A DNA stretch of 64,000 nucleotides from Immersiella caudata (lineage: Eukaryota; Ascomycota; Sordariomycetes; Sordariales; Lasiosphaeriaceae). This document shows positions 22,921-35,362 of this stretch, one piece after another (the stretch's first letter is position 1; the number at the start of each line of letters is the position of its first letter). Under the pieces are notes generated by a model. It was not told where the DNA came from. It did not search any database and saw nothing but the letters and a program-made list of their open reading frames with translations. The stretch is from assembly GCA_030512335.1 (NCBI GenBank), contig JAULSU010000003.1:1860001-1924000 (forward strand). Direction: 5' to 3'. Position numbers and translations under genes: made by a program.

Positions 22921-24677
22921 AGCGATTTATGAAGAAGAGGATATTTAATCTGCGAAGATAAGGTGGACTGGGTTCGCCGGCTGAGGGAGTTTTGGGTAGG
23001 AAGGGAACCTCTGTACTCTTTGTCGATATGCAAGATGGGATGGATTTAGGGGCGTCTTCACGGCGTAGGTTTGGTCGCCTTGCTGTTTCTCTAATGGGCC
23101 GTGGGCACCCGCGGGAGCGAGCTTTGTACCAGCGAGAGCGATACACGTTGCGTTACAAGTAGAGAGACCGATGGACTTGATGGGATCTGGGTATGTTCAA
23201 TGCAAGGTACTCGCGATAACTTTCACGCCTGATTTTGCTCGTCGAGGCTATGCCTTCGCCATGCCTAGGCCATGGGCGCAGCCATCTCTCTCAGCGCATG
23301 TTGTCATTCCCCGGCGAAAGCCCAACAGTTGGACAGCGCAACCTCTGATTGGCCAATGCGAGTTGCACACCTCACCGGAACCTCGCCGAAGAAAGACTTG
23401 GTCGCCGTAGAGTGAACTGCTGGCCAAACAGCCCGGGACGCGCTAACTTGAAGGAACAACAGCTAACCTGTGAGGTGAGTGGTTACAGCTTCTGGGGTTG
23501 CATCGAGTGGCATAAATGGGCATTCCATTTGGAGAAGGTCGCCGACGCATAGGCCTGCATGCAGTTGAAGTATGTGGGATTTCAATGGTCGGGTTCGGGT
23601 TGTCCGGAACTTTCTTGCGTCCTGGACTTTGGATTATCTCAAGGGGGAAGGACGGTGAGAAATCTCGTTTGACACTTGCAGAGGGATGTTTTGAGTGAGG
23701 GATGGAAAGCACATGGCCATCGCGTGGTCTGGACCATGAGTGTCCCAGGTACGGTGAAGGGTAAAGCGCACTGACGGGGTGGTGTTTGAGCGGGACAAGG
23801 TGCGGGAGCGTCCAGTGTGATCCGCGATGTCCGTGCTGCTAATGTGGGTAGCCGCCGACGACGAACGTTATCTGCTCTGCGTCCGTGTCACCCTTTTTTT
23901 GCTCTCCACGCTCAGTGGGATCGCATCGGATCCTCGTACCAACAAGAGATTGCCCAGGTCTCACCCAACGCAGAGCTGGGGTGTTCTTTTTTTGCTTTTT
24001 TTGTTTTTTTGGGACTAGAGGGCGTCGGCGATCTGGGAAGGGGGAAGGCAAACGGCGAATAGCCACATTCTGCCGGGCCACTCAGATGGCTTCGAGAATC
24101 TGGACAGATCGGCGAGGTTTGGTGCTCCCGCGCCGTGGGCGTGCATGTATTCATATGTCGCGGGAGGGTTCGGGCTCGGATTGGTCGCTTGACAACTTTG
24201 CCATAGGATGCAGCCGGCATAATCCGCGCTTGTCTGAGGCTGATATAGGCCCTTCCCGCGGGATGAGGGTTTATTGAGGAGATCGGAACACGATATGAGG
24301 AAAGCTGTCCAGCTAGCCACTTGGCGCAGGCCCCAGACATCCCATGGATATTGCAATGCCTGGCCTGCAGGTCGGGCCATGCAGGATCCATCTGCTGCTG
24401 CTTCGGCGCGTTCCAGACGCTGCGACGAAGGTGTCCGCTGGGTTCATGTTCGTCGGTACATACCTTGCCTTCCAGCATATGATGCACGCCTTCGGCGTAA
24501 GGAAGTGGAGCCCGAGCGAGGAGGGACAGAGGGACGTCTCGACTCGGATCTTTTGCCGATACCCACGAACGAGAGATCTCGAAGGATTCGCAAAAGAGAC
24601 CATTGGCGTGCATCAAACATTAGCATGGGGCGGGCAAGTACGGCCTACATATTATTTTCTCGCCTTGTTCGCCGAGG

Positions 24678-24684
24678 TATATAG
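24678..24684 (+). promoter_or_regulatory. Possible TATA box of ABCG gene
   Basis: TATATAG, 247 bp upstream of the ABC transporter start and about 55 bp before a C-rich tract of the sort seen at fungal start sites. The position is plausible but unproven. Confidence 0.35.
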
Positions 24685-24866
24685 ATGGACCCCGTGAACG
24701 TTGCTCGCCCTTGTCGAGTCGGAGTATTTTGTTTTACCATCCCCCCCTCCTTGCCGTCTCGCCAGAGGGAAAAAGTGTGTGTCTGTTCTCTGCTTCGCAG
24801 CGCATAGCATTGGGTCTGTGTGGTGGCTACTAGTCCAGGGCCGCCTCAGTCGCACCTTCCTTCCTC

Positions 24867-24880
24867 ACATACATACATAC
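24867..24880 (+). repeat. ACAT tetranucleotide repeat
   Basis: Three and a half ACAT units (ACATACATACATAC), 50 bp upstream of the ABC transporter start codon, probably in its leader. Confidence 0.7.
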
Positions 24881-24930
24881 CCTACTTAGCACAACCCGCG
24901 TAGTGTTATCGCCTCGACGAATCCGACGCA

Positions 24931-27076
24931 ATGGCGGTCGAGAGCACACCCTCAAGTGTGAAGGACAAGATGGACGTGGTTAATGTGGACGTCGAACGGC
25001 ACGCCGTCGCCGAGGCTCACCTGAAGAACACGACGATTCGACATATCGCTTGGAAGGGCGTTACCGTTACCGTCAAGGACAGAGAGACGAAGCTCCCCAA
25101 GGAGATTCTCGAAAATGTGGAGGGTATAGTCGAAGCTGGTGTGTCCCCCCTACCTCATTCTTCTCTTCTTGGGATCAGCATACTGAGTGAGCGGCTTCAG
25201 GCGAGATCTGCGCCCTCATGGGTCCCTCGGGATGCGGAAAGACGACGCTGCTCAACGTCCTCGCCTCGCGGCCAACAGGCGCCCAGAATGTTGAAGGCGA
25301 AGTCCTCGTCAACGGCAGCAAACCCTCGCGCAGCGCCTTCCGCGAGATGAGCCGCTTCGTCGAGCAGGAGGACGCTCTGATCGGCTCGCTCACCGTCCGA
25401 GAGACCCTCAACTTTGCCTCACGCCTGGCTAGCACCAGCTCACTGCCGAAAAAGGAACGTGTTGCGCGTATTGATGGCCTGTTGGACTCGTTTGGCCTCC
25501 GTGAGCAGGCAAGCGCCCTCATCGGGACGCCGGTTCGAAAGGGTATCAGCGGCGGCCAGAAGCGACGGGTAGGAGTGGCGAGCCAACTGATTACGAGCCC
25601 CAAGATTTTGTTCCTGGACGAGCCTACCAGCGGGTTAGACTCAGCTGCGAGCTTTGAAGTCGTAAATTACTTGAAGGGTGTCGCGAAGAGGAACCACGTG
25701 AGCAAAGGCAAGAGAAAAAGGGGGGTTTTCCAAGATGCTAACCGCCGTCGCAGCTCATTGTCGTCGTGTCCATTCATCAGCCCAGCACTGCCGTATTCAA
25801 CCTCTTCGACAAGCTCCTACTTCTGTCGGCAGGGAAAACACACTACTTTGGCCGCGTGTCAGACGTAGGAAGGCATTACGAATCAATCGGCCGTGAGCTG
25901 CCGCTGCACGTCAACCCTGCGGAGTTCCTTTTGGAATTAGTCAACATCGACTTTTCGCAGAACCGCAACTCGGCCTCAGACCAGCTCGACGAGTTGCACA
26001 AGGCCTGGACAGCATCCCCACGAGCCGGTGATTTGATGGCCGCGGTGGACGAAGTGGCGCGTAACGGTGACCGAACTGTAACTTTGGAGAGAGCAGAGAA
26101 GAAGCCGAGCATCCCAAGCGTGATCTTGACGCTGCTGCATCGAAGCTTTATCAAGAGCTACCGTGATGTTTTTGTGTATGGTATTCGTTTCGCAATGTAT
26201 ATCGGTAAGTTAAAGCCTGAACTTTACCCAACTGAAGCAGCCCTAACACAAGCCAGGCCTTGCAATTATGATGGGAACCGTCTGGTTGCGACTGGAAGCA
26301 ACCCAAGAGTCCATTATCCCACTGATCAACGGCATATTCTTCGGCAGCGCATTCATGTCCTTCATGGCCGTCGCCTACTGCCCAGCCTACCTCGAAGACT
26401 ATCTTCAGTTCGTCAAAGAAAAGCACAACGGACTCTATGGACCCACTGAACTCGTCATCTCCAACTTCCTCATCGGTCTTCCCTACCTCTGTAAGTCCCT
26501 GGCCCTTCTGACTATTCTTTCTCCCCAACCTCCTAACTAACACCCGCAGTCCTAATTTCCCTGATATTTTCCGCCATTTCCTACTGGCTGTCCAACTTCC
26601 AACCCACCGCCCTCGCCTTCTTCACCTGGGTCTTCTGGCTCTTCCTCGACCTCCTCGCCGCCGAAGGCCTCGTCGTCTTCATGACATCTCTCTTTCCCTC
26701 CTTCGTGATTTCCCTCGCCCTTGTTGCCTTTGCCAACGGCCTCTGGATGTCCGTTGACGGCTTTATGGTTCAGCCCGGCATTCTCAACGTCTTTTACAAA
26801 TACGTCTTTCACTACTGGGATTACCAAAAGTATGTGTTTGAGAACATGATGATTAATGAGTTTGCCGAGAGGACGTACTCGTGTGCGAGTGTCGGGGATG
26901 GGTGTCAGTGTATGTGGCAGACAGAGCTGGCAGATCAGTGTCTGATTGCTGGGCAGGGGGTGTTGGATCAATATGGATATGCACCGGGGCATATGAGAAA
27001 GGATATTGGGATTATGATGGGAATTATCGTTGGATACCGGGTGGCGGGGTGGATTGTGTTGAAGTTGAAGAAGTAG
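24931..27076 (+). CDS. ABCG-family half transporter (NBD-TMD)
   Basis: An ATP-driven exporter of the white/ABCG half-size type that should work as a dimer at a membrane. Exons are 24931-25138, 25201-25697, 25754-26204, 26257-26490 and 26550-27076, encoding 638 aa. One nucleotide-binding domain comes first, with Walker A GPSGCGKTT (77-85), signature ISGGQ (185-189) and Walker B ILFLDEPTSGLDS (D209, E210), followed by the switch His in SIHQPS. The C-terminal 250 residues hold about six membrane helices, with a Cys-rich loop before the last one (CASVGDGCQCMWQTELADQC), a feature of ABCG extracellular loop 3. Substrate is unknown. The Zn2Cys6 gene upstream on the same strand is a possible regulator. 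Confidence 0.92.
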
Positions 27077-27499
27077 AAAACCTCGAAGGGGTGGTTTAGG
27101 TGTCTAGGTATATATTTGGATAATTTGTGATACCAGCTGAGTTTGTTTGAGTTTTGTTTCTGTAATTTGACAATTCAACTGCCCACCATCGTATCGCGAC
27201 CGCCGCAGTGAGACCGGAAGGCATTCAGGCGCGGATGGAAAGATGCAAATTGGCAAACGACTCAAACTTTACATGTGATCCAACAGCCATGATACGAAGA
27301 AGAACAGAGTGTACTGGTGATGTACAAGTCGTCGAGATTAGTAATATCTAACAACCTATAATCCCAGATAGAACCAGGTCAAATCCCCGTCGCAACATGG
27401 TATCATCATAAATACAGTCCAAAATGAACCCCCCATCCAAACTCCTATCTAACCCCTCTTGATCCCTTCAAGAGGCCCCTTCCCACTCCTTTGCATACA
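27077..27499. other. Convergent 3' spacer
   Basis: 423 bp between the ABCG stop and the stop of the minus-strand single-pass protein gene. AT-richer than its surroundings. No gene. Confidence 0.5.
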
Positions 27500-28681
27500 T
27501 TACCCTCCTTTGATCTCATTTTCACCTGATTGATCCAAGACAGCAAAATACCACTCCTGGCTCCTCTGTGGGGACCCTAACAACCTTTTCAGCCAACAAA
27601 CATACCTCCCTCTGTAATCACCCCAGCCGGCTCCCTCGCATTCATCTGTTCTCGCGCAGAGATCAATACATTCGTTCATAGTAGGCGTTTCGATGTTGAA
27701 GAGGTCGACGGTACCATGGGCGGAGTGATAATCGCGTCCGCAGACCAGGAGGTAGGGCTTTGAAGGGGTAGAGTCGGGTGTGAAGAGAGTGAGGTTGGAG
27801 GAGGGGCACGTGATGGGGATAGAAGGCGAGGTTGATGAGGTTGCGGTGGGAAGGGGAAGGTTGGGTGGTCGGGAGCGCGGGATGGTGGTGGTAGTGGTGG
27901 TGGCGGTCGTTGTTGTTGGTTGGCTGTGGAGTTTGCTGATGTTAGTATGGGGATGATGAAATGTGAGAAGGGTAAACGGAACGGAGCTATGGTATAATTC
28001 GGCGGCGTAGGCCGTTGATAGCCAGAGCTGAGAGGATAACGCTCAATTGATGACATGAATTGAATGAGTTGCGTAAGTCGAAAGTGTCAGGGATTGGTGG
28101 GTTAGGTGCCCTGAGGAAGGAGGGCATCCTTCGGGAAGACCCGAGGCTGACATCACGTCCAACATGGGAGAGTGTAAATAAAACACGTACCTCGCCCCTG
28201 GAGTATCCTCTTCCTTCTGCAGAACAATCCCCACACCAACGCCAACTGCTATGGCCGCCACTCCAAAGAAGATGCCGATCGCTAAAAGGATGTAGAAGGT
28301 TGATCTTTTCACTCCTATTATTCTCTGGTCACATTCTTCCGCAGGCGGCACTGAAGGAGGGGGTACTAGTGGAGAGTTGTCGTGAGGAGTGGGAAAGCTG
28401 TAACTGGGTGCAATGATAGTGTATGGCGGTTGGGGGTCAAAATGATACGGTCCACCGTCGTGAACGCCCCCTTTCTCCTCCCACCTCGCTGGAGGAGTGT
28501 AGGTTGGTTGTGATTTGGGCGGCGCGACTTCAAGAGTTGACGGCTGAACGACTTCTAGGCCTGGGTTGTCTAGAAGCTCTTGATATTGCGGCTGGATTGC
28601 GGTTTTGGCTCCCTGTTCTTCAACTGCCGACCCTGCAAGCCCTTCTGCCGGAGGATCTTGGTGTCTCTCGGTGTCGGCCAT
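27500..28681 (-). CDS. Single-pass membrane protein with Cys-rich (PAN/apple-like) outer domain
   Basis: Exons are 28681-28191 and 27935-27500, encoding 308 aa. The start MADTERHQDPP has strong context (AACATGG). An in-frame ATG at 28723 would add 14 residues. Residues 1-125 are Pro-rich and probably cytosolic (PPARWEEKGGVHDGGPYHF). A membrane span covers about 129-154 (STFYILLAIGIFFGVAAIAV). A Thr/Ser/Pro-rich stalk follows, then a domain with six cysteines: ITCPSS, LLVCGRDYH, NECIDLCART, DECEGAGWG and YVCWLK. The two Cys-bearing helical turns resemble PAN/apple folds, which bind proteins or sugars. With no signal peptide and one span, the likely topology is cytosolic N-terminus and outside C-terminus. 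A second acceptor 12 nt downstream of the one used keeps the frame, so the stalk length is uncertain. Role unknown. Confidence 0.78.
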
Positions 28682-30176
28682 GTTTGTCCTTTCTGGTGGT
28701 GGAGTTGCTGATCTTGCTTGCATCTTGCCCACGCAACGGTGTGCATATTTGGAGGGGGGCTCCGCGATAATGTCGCCGATAGCGATGTTGACGATCCGGA
28801 GCCGACAGGAAGACGTAGTAACGGCATCTCGCTTCGCGGGGAAGAATCATTTCTTCAAGAGTCTGGACCTTTCAGGCGAGATGCCAAGGGGTTGTTCAGC
28901 TGCGCGATGTTAGGCAGTTCCAGGCTTAGCGATGTGACCCCCCTGTGGCTTTTTTTCTTTCGCAATGCGTCCCGGGTTTTAGCGGCGATCCTGCGGACAT
29001 CGGCCTCCACCCTCGGTGACAAACGGGGGTTGACCAGACAAGACTTTGACATCGCAAGTCGCAGCGAACTTGGGTGCACAGAGGTGATAGCCGCGCGGGA
29101 GCGATTGGTGCATCAACAGGACAGTAATCATTTCAAAAGTAGTGCTCTGCTCAGCGGCACCACATCTTGGGCGCGCTTTCCGAAATACAACACAGAACAG
29201 AACGGCCCACTCAGCCCTGCGAGCCTGCTAAAATCGGGGCAGCACCAACACACCAAGTTCATAATCCGTTTCAGTTTCAGGCAACTTACGACGGACCTTT
29301 CCGGGTCCGCTTGCTCACATCCGAGAGCCTCGAATGACCCTGCATAGCGATCCCCCACAGGGTCAGGCACATGCGTCCCATCCTGTACTGACACACCTCG
29401 GCGCTGGTGCCAAATCGCCTCACCCGAGTGAAGCAGGAGGGTTCGTTGTCGAAACCGACCGCCAGCGCAGAAATACCTATTTAGTATGCGTTCGGGGGCA
29501 GACGAATCAAATCCTGTGGTTGTAGTCCCGCTGCAAAGGCAGCTCGATCCTGCGCGGTTGCTTGAAGAGGGAAAAACGCACATTCGTGCATTTCCACTTG
29601 CGGCGTCCCAGGCATTCACCACACAAACCATTGGCCAAAGTATTTCTTCAGATCACGACTGCTTGCATACACCATGAGGCCGAAAACATGAAAATCATAT
29701 GCGACATCGCGGCAGCTTCTGCGCGGCACAGCACGACCTTAAGTGGCCGACTGTGACTTGAATCCTGATGGTTTCTACTTGATGAGGTCCACCACGCCAA
29801 ATCCCAACTCAGGGGTATGTTTACACGGGAGACAGACTTGACGACCACAATGTTCCACGATTAAGGTACAGCTGATGAAATACTAGGTCCCCTCTACGGA
29901 GGGCAACTCAGATCGCTACCAGAATCCATACCAACGCCACGCTTCCGCCACGACAAACCCAGAGGGAATACCCTTTCGAGCAATCTGATCGAAGCAAGAA
30001 CAAGGAATGAGCGAGATTGAACACAAAGGGAAATTACACCCGGCTGCTAAACCAAACACAGATGTATGTTGTCCTAAAGGGGCAAACAAGAAAAGAATCA
30101 TCCGAACCGCCCCACCGTCGGCGAGTTCCTGCCCCGGATCCCCCGCTACCAGCAACGTGAATCCAATTTCCAGACC
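28682..30176. other. Intergenic region
   Basis: 1.5 kb between two minus-strand genes. Open frames up to 209 codons are overlapping and lack domains. No gene supported. Confidence 0.45.
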
Positions 30177-33100
30177 TCAAGCCCGCCCATTCACTTTCTC
30201 CAACGTCCTTTGGTTTTCGGCCTTGTTTTTCTCAATATCCCGATGACTCGGCGAGAATGGATTGTCAGACTCCCCAATCGGCGTCCTCTCCTCTCCGAAG
30301 GCATCGTCGTCTGAGAGTCCCATATCGCCACCGGCCCCATCAAACTTTAGCAGGTCACTACCCAAAAGAGATGGATCTGTAGCACCTCCGCTCGGGCGGC
30401 TGGCCCCCTTCATACCGCCACCTTTGCCGTTGACTGTGGTCTCTTCCCGATCCGCATCCGATCTGCCGCCCGACTCTCCATTATTCTCAGCGGCATTCTC
30501 GCTCCTCTGTTCCCGATTTCTCCTCTCACTCAGCGTGCCAGATCCCTTCGCGTCCGCCCCTTTCTTCTTCTCCTTTGCGGCGACGGCACTGGATTTGCCT
30601 CGATCCTCGCTCTCCCTCCCTTTCTCCCGACCCACAACGCTTTCCACGCCCTCGCCCTTCTTCAGTGCAGCGAGAGCTCTCTCTGCTGTCTCCACGCTCT
30701 CGAATACGGCGCCAAGGCCTCTCTTCCCTCTGCTTCTCGCCCCGAGCTTTACCTGCAATCCCCCTTTCTTCTTCTCCTCTAGTTCCAAGGCGGTCCATAG
30801 AGACCTCATGGTCTCCCACCCCTTTATGACCTCTTCGACCCTCCGCTTCCTGTCCCTCTCACTCAAGAAGCCCATCTCTCTCTGTCCTTGCGTGATCCTT
30901 GCCCTTCGGATGTATTTAATTGGCTGCCTACCGCGTTCAGCCTGCTTGACAACACCTTTCAGCGTGTAGCCGACAGGCCCGAACAACGCAGCAATATCCT
31001 TCAACACGAATCCTGTGACTCCCATGCCAACACCAGTAACAAACCCACGAACGCCACCATCCCGGGCGCCGCGAACCGGAAGGCGTACCAACCCCGTCCA
31101 GCCGTCGTAGATGCCGTACACAAACTCGTGGCCTGCTGCATGAAGACCAGACTTGATTCCAGTCACACGGATCGGTCGTCGAACTGTGTCGTCGCCATAC
31201 AAGCGTGGCGCGTTGTGAAAGCCTTGCACGAGCGCAACGGAGAGGTCAACAGGAGCGCGTGCCAATGCAGAAGCGGACTTGTAAGCACCTCGGCCAACTT
31301 GCGTAACAAACTCCTCAGCTGGCGTGTCCTCGTCCGTTGCAGTGGAGGTCGTCATCTGAGTATCTCGCCGATGGATAGCGTTGCTAGTCGTCGTTTTAAT
31401 GTTCTTCGTGTCCTCATCCTTGACCTCGTCGTTCGAGTCAGCTGCGTGGTCCACTGCCTCGGTCGTATCCGGAGGCCCGGAATGGGATGCTGCGTTCGCC
31501 TCGCCGGCACTGCCTGCCCCTTTTGCAGCTGCACCGGATTCCTTGCCCTCCTCCCTCTTCTCCTTGTCACTTCCAGTCTCTCCCTTCTGTTCATTCTTCC
31601 TCGCAGCCCTCTGCCTCCTCCTTTCTTTCCGATCCCTTCTCTCCTCCCTGCTCTTTGCAATCCGATACGGCACGCCTCCAATGCCCTTGAACACCTTGCC
31701 GGCCGAACTCACCAAACTTCCTGCCTACAGTAAACGTCAGCCCACAGTCTCCTTCGCGAGATACCGTGCCGTGTCTCAGGAGCAGAGAACCCCAAGCCCC
31801 CAGGCAGCAGCAGAAAGTCAAGAGAACAACTTACCACCCCTGTGACGGGCTCGCCCGGCCCCTCAAAGTCATTCCATTCATTGTGTCTCAATAACCTCAA
31901 CTTCTTCCAAGACACGTACCCCCTATCCACCACAACATCCGCTGCCATGGCGCTTAATCTTAAATTCGTATTCTTCAGCTGCCACACGGCAACCTTGTCC
32001 CTGAGAATCGAACACCTCATTGAGTTCTTCCCCGCCAACACGAGATGCTTGTGGAACGCCTTACACGCGTTTTCTGCCCCGTCACCTTCCTTCTCAATAG
32101 ACTTGGCAATTTCGCCTGCGGCTTTGACAGCTTCCTCGGTGAGGAGGTATTTTATACCCTCTGCCAGCTTCTCAGCCGTTAGGTTCTTGTAGGGCACTGC
32201 TTCCGGGCCCGCACCAGCGTTGCCAACCATGGATCCCCAGAAGTGTTGGTCTCCAAAGAAAGGAACGATCATGGTGGGTTTACCGCATTTGAGGGCGATA
32301 GCGGTGGTGCCGGCTCCGCCGTGGATGACGCACGCGCGAACTTTGGGGAAGAGCCAGTCGTGCGGCGTGTTGTCTAGTAGGAAGATGTTTTCCGGAACGT
32401 CGAGGGAGTCCCCGCCGAGGCCGCCCCAGCCTTTGGAGACGAGGGCGCGGACACCGGCGAGCTTGACAGCGTCGAAAATCGTGCTGGTGAAGCGGTTGGC
32501 GTCGTCAACTACGATCGAGCCGAAGCCGATGTAGATGGGGGGCTCGTCCGAGGCGGATAGGAAGGTGGTGAGCGGGGACGGGGGCTTGAACGTGGAAGCG
32601 AGGTCGAGGAAGACGAAACCGGAGACGTCGACCTCGGGACCCCAGTCGGAGGGTTTAGAGACGAGACCGGGCGACCACATGTACTGTGGTAAATATCCGT
32701 CAGCGATTTCTCATACAGGCAGTTCATAGGCAATGCAATGTCTCATGCGCGCTCATGTCACGACCAAGACATTCAACAAAGCCACAGTAGGCCACATTAG
32801 GAGATAAATGGCGGTAGGGGAAGACTCACAGTGAAGGGTACGTGAAGGCGGTAGGTCGCGCCGGGCGCCCAGAGGGTCGAGACGGGGTCGAGGCCGAGAG
32901 TCTTGACGCGGAAGTTGTTGACGAGGTCGCCGAGGCCTTGCCAGACCATCATCTCGACGAGCGGATACGAGATGAAGTTGGTATAGCCGGGGTCAACATT
33001 CGACTTTTTGATGCTCGCCAGGGGGTGCGGAAATGCTTGCGTAGGCGTATACGGAAATGTAAACATCAAATGAAGCGGAATCCCCAGCGCCTCCGCACAG

Positions 33101-34359
33101 TGAATGTGCGCGAAACTCGGCGGATTCGCAATGATGGCATCTGCCACAAACGGATCTCTCTCTCCCATCATCTTCAAGTTTCTCGTGTCCTTCTCGTCAT
33201 CCGTCGCATTGATACACGCTCTCCAAAACCCGTCAAACATCTCCGCCATGGCCGCCCTCCGCCTCCCGATGTCACCCGCCTTCACTGACTCTAGGGTCGG
33301 AATCATCCCCGGATTTTTCACCATGAAGGCCATCAGCTCCGACGGATCTCCGCCCACTGAAAAGAACTCTAGCCCCGAGTCCTTCTCCACGAACTCCCTG
33401 AACGCCGGGTGCGTCGCAATCCGCACCCGGTGCCCGTACTGCTCCTTCAGAACCTTTCCCACCTTTAGGAACGGCTGCGCGTCTCCCCGAGATCCAATCA
33501 CCATGATCACGATGTTCAGCTTCGGACAGGATATCGCATCCGGGCCAATCTCCGTCTCGGCCGAAGATGCCCTTTCCAAGTCCCCCGGCCCCTCCTCTCC
33601 CTCGTCTGGCGTCAAAGGAACCAATTTTCTCGCTGCCGTCCCTAGGGCCTTGGCTAGATACCCTGTGTTACTGGTGTCTTTGAGCGAGATGCTCAACCGC
33701 CCATCTCGCTTTGATACCTTGCCTCTAGTACGGTAATGCTCGTTGCGGATGTGGAAACGGCCGAATTGCTTGTGCTGCTGCTCGCCGTCGGAATCCTCCG
33801 AGTCGGATAAGGACGACTCGCTGCTGGATGCGTATCCGCCGTAGCTGCTGATGGCGCGGTTCAGCTGGGAGATGTTGGTACCAGAGCGCTTCATCCTGTT
33901 GGGGAGGGTGAAGGCGCGGCGATCGCGAGCGCCTGTTACGGTTGCGGACCGGGGACCGGGGCCAGAGCCAGGGGCGCCCATTCGGGGACGGGAGGCTTTG
34001 GGCTGGTGAGTGCTTCTTGGGGGGATGGGCTCGCTTTTGGAGAGGCGAGGATGGGCGCCTGGGCTGGTGGTGTCGGGCTGTGGTTGCTGTGATTGTTGGT
34101 CTTGGTAGGATTTGGAGCGCGGAGGGGGCGGTGGTGGTGCGATGGCGCCTCGCTCGGGGGATGTGGGTGATTGTGTAGCAGGAGGTACTTCAGTGGGGAA
34201 GACAATCTGCCCTTCTGCGTCGCAGACTACCGTCACCTCTTGACCTTTTTGTCGTATGGTGTCGAGATGGAGGGGACCGCTCGTGCTGGGTGTGTCTTCG
34301 GTGGAGGCTGAGGCTGGGGACGGGGAGGCCAGCGGCTCCGGGGTGATTAGATTTGACAT
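30177..34359 (-). CDS. Sterol glucosyltransferase-like GT1/GT28 protein with Vps13_C-like segment
   Basis: Predicted UDP-sugar-dependent glycosyltransferase acting on a sterol or other lipid at membranes. Exons are 34359-32830, 32683-31835 and 31724-30177, encoding 1308 aa. Residues 1-270 are Pro/Ser-rich and disordered. The GT28-type N-terminal lobe begins LNIVIMVIGSRGDAQPF (GSRGD near 290). The donor-binding lobe has DEPPIYIGFGSIVV, the PHDWLFPKV stretch and the HGGAGTTAIALKCGKP motif near 630-645, matching sterol glucosyltransferases such as Atg26. The GRAM and PH domains of Atg26 are absent. After the catalytic part, about residues 982-1051 carry a glycine-patterned run (GLVRLPVRGARDGGVRGF, then VTGVGMGVTGFVLKDIAALF) resembling the C-terminal lipid/membrane-binding region of Vps13. 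A long charged tail follows. Confidence 0.88.
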
Positions 34360-35362
34360 CGTGGTAATTTCTGCCTGGCTTTTGGTAGCTCGGTCGAATA
34401 TCTTTTTGGCGGGAAGATAAGTCTGTGTTGGGATGCTCCCATCGGTGAGAGGATGGCCTTGCGCGCGCTTTGCTTGGCCACGCGCGGTGCTCAGACTGTG
34501 TCGTTTGGTACTTTCAACGCAGCCAAAGAATTCTCGCTCTGTGTCTTCAGCTTCTCAATACAACTTATTAGAGCACGGTCGTCCTTGAACGTCGCAAAAT
34601 ACAGCTCCTGTGCTCACCTCGTTGTAGACGAAGCGGGGACAACAAACTCCTGAACAGATCAAAGCAGCACGAGCACATGAAAGATCAGGTTTCCTGAGCC
34701 CAAACCAGCCACAAGCAAAGTACACAACACTAGTCTCGGCACTCGTACCGTAAGGTAGCCGCTCTATTTCTAGCCCGATCACTCACCCAATAGAATGCAC
34801 AGCATAGAGTTCCTGGGCGGGAAAGCGCAACGGCCCTGAGCAACGGTGACGTCACTACCGTTGGAAGCTCGTCGCCGGGCGCCAAGACGCTAGCCCAAGC
34901 CAACCCGTGCGCGCATCAACGAGGCCTGGAACTTGAGATTTCAAGGCGAGGGCACAGATGCCAAGGGCCTGTGTTTGTCTCAGGGGTGGGCTGGAGACCA
35001 AAGTCAATCTTTGGTGCGTCGCGTTGGGCGCGCTCAGGAGGCAACGGTCCGCTTGCCGGGTTGATTGACAGTTCTCACGATGCGAAACCGCCAAAACTCC
35101 CCGCTGCCGTAACTTGGTTTATTTTGCCTACAAACGCTCATCAGATCGAATCCAACAAGTCCAGAACTATCTTCAGAACTCCAGGTTGCGCCGACTGCCA
35201 ACCCGCCATGAAACCTCATTTCCATCCATAAAAACTTATTGCCCAACTACCCCAAATCAAAGGCTAGATCTTATCGCCAGAACTTTAGCCATCCGATGAA
35301 TCTATACTAACTCAGTACCAATACGCCCCCACCGGCTCCTCCACCTTTGCAAGTCGAGCCCA
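34360..35362. other. Intergenic region
   Basis: 1.0 kb containing the glycosyltransferase promoter and the 3' flank of the next minus-strand gene. No gene supported. Confidence 0.5.

Larger units (their letters stand above)
22921..24930. promoter_or_regulatory. Intergenic region upstream of ABC transporter
   Basis: 2.0 kb with no supported gene. It contains T-runs (about 23,980-24,010), a possible TATA box (24678-24684), a C-rich tract (about 24,739-24,760) and an ACAT/ATAC tetranucleotide repeat (24867-24880) just before the ABC gene. Confidence 0.45.

Noticed and set aside
30262..30969. 235-codon plus-strand frame opposite the glycosyltransferase
   Set aside because: It is the antisense shadow of the charged tail of the minus-strand gene. 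Its Ser/Pro/Phe richness mirrors Arg/Gly/Glu codons on the other strand.
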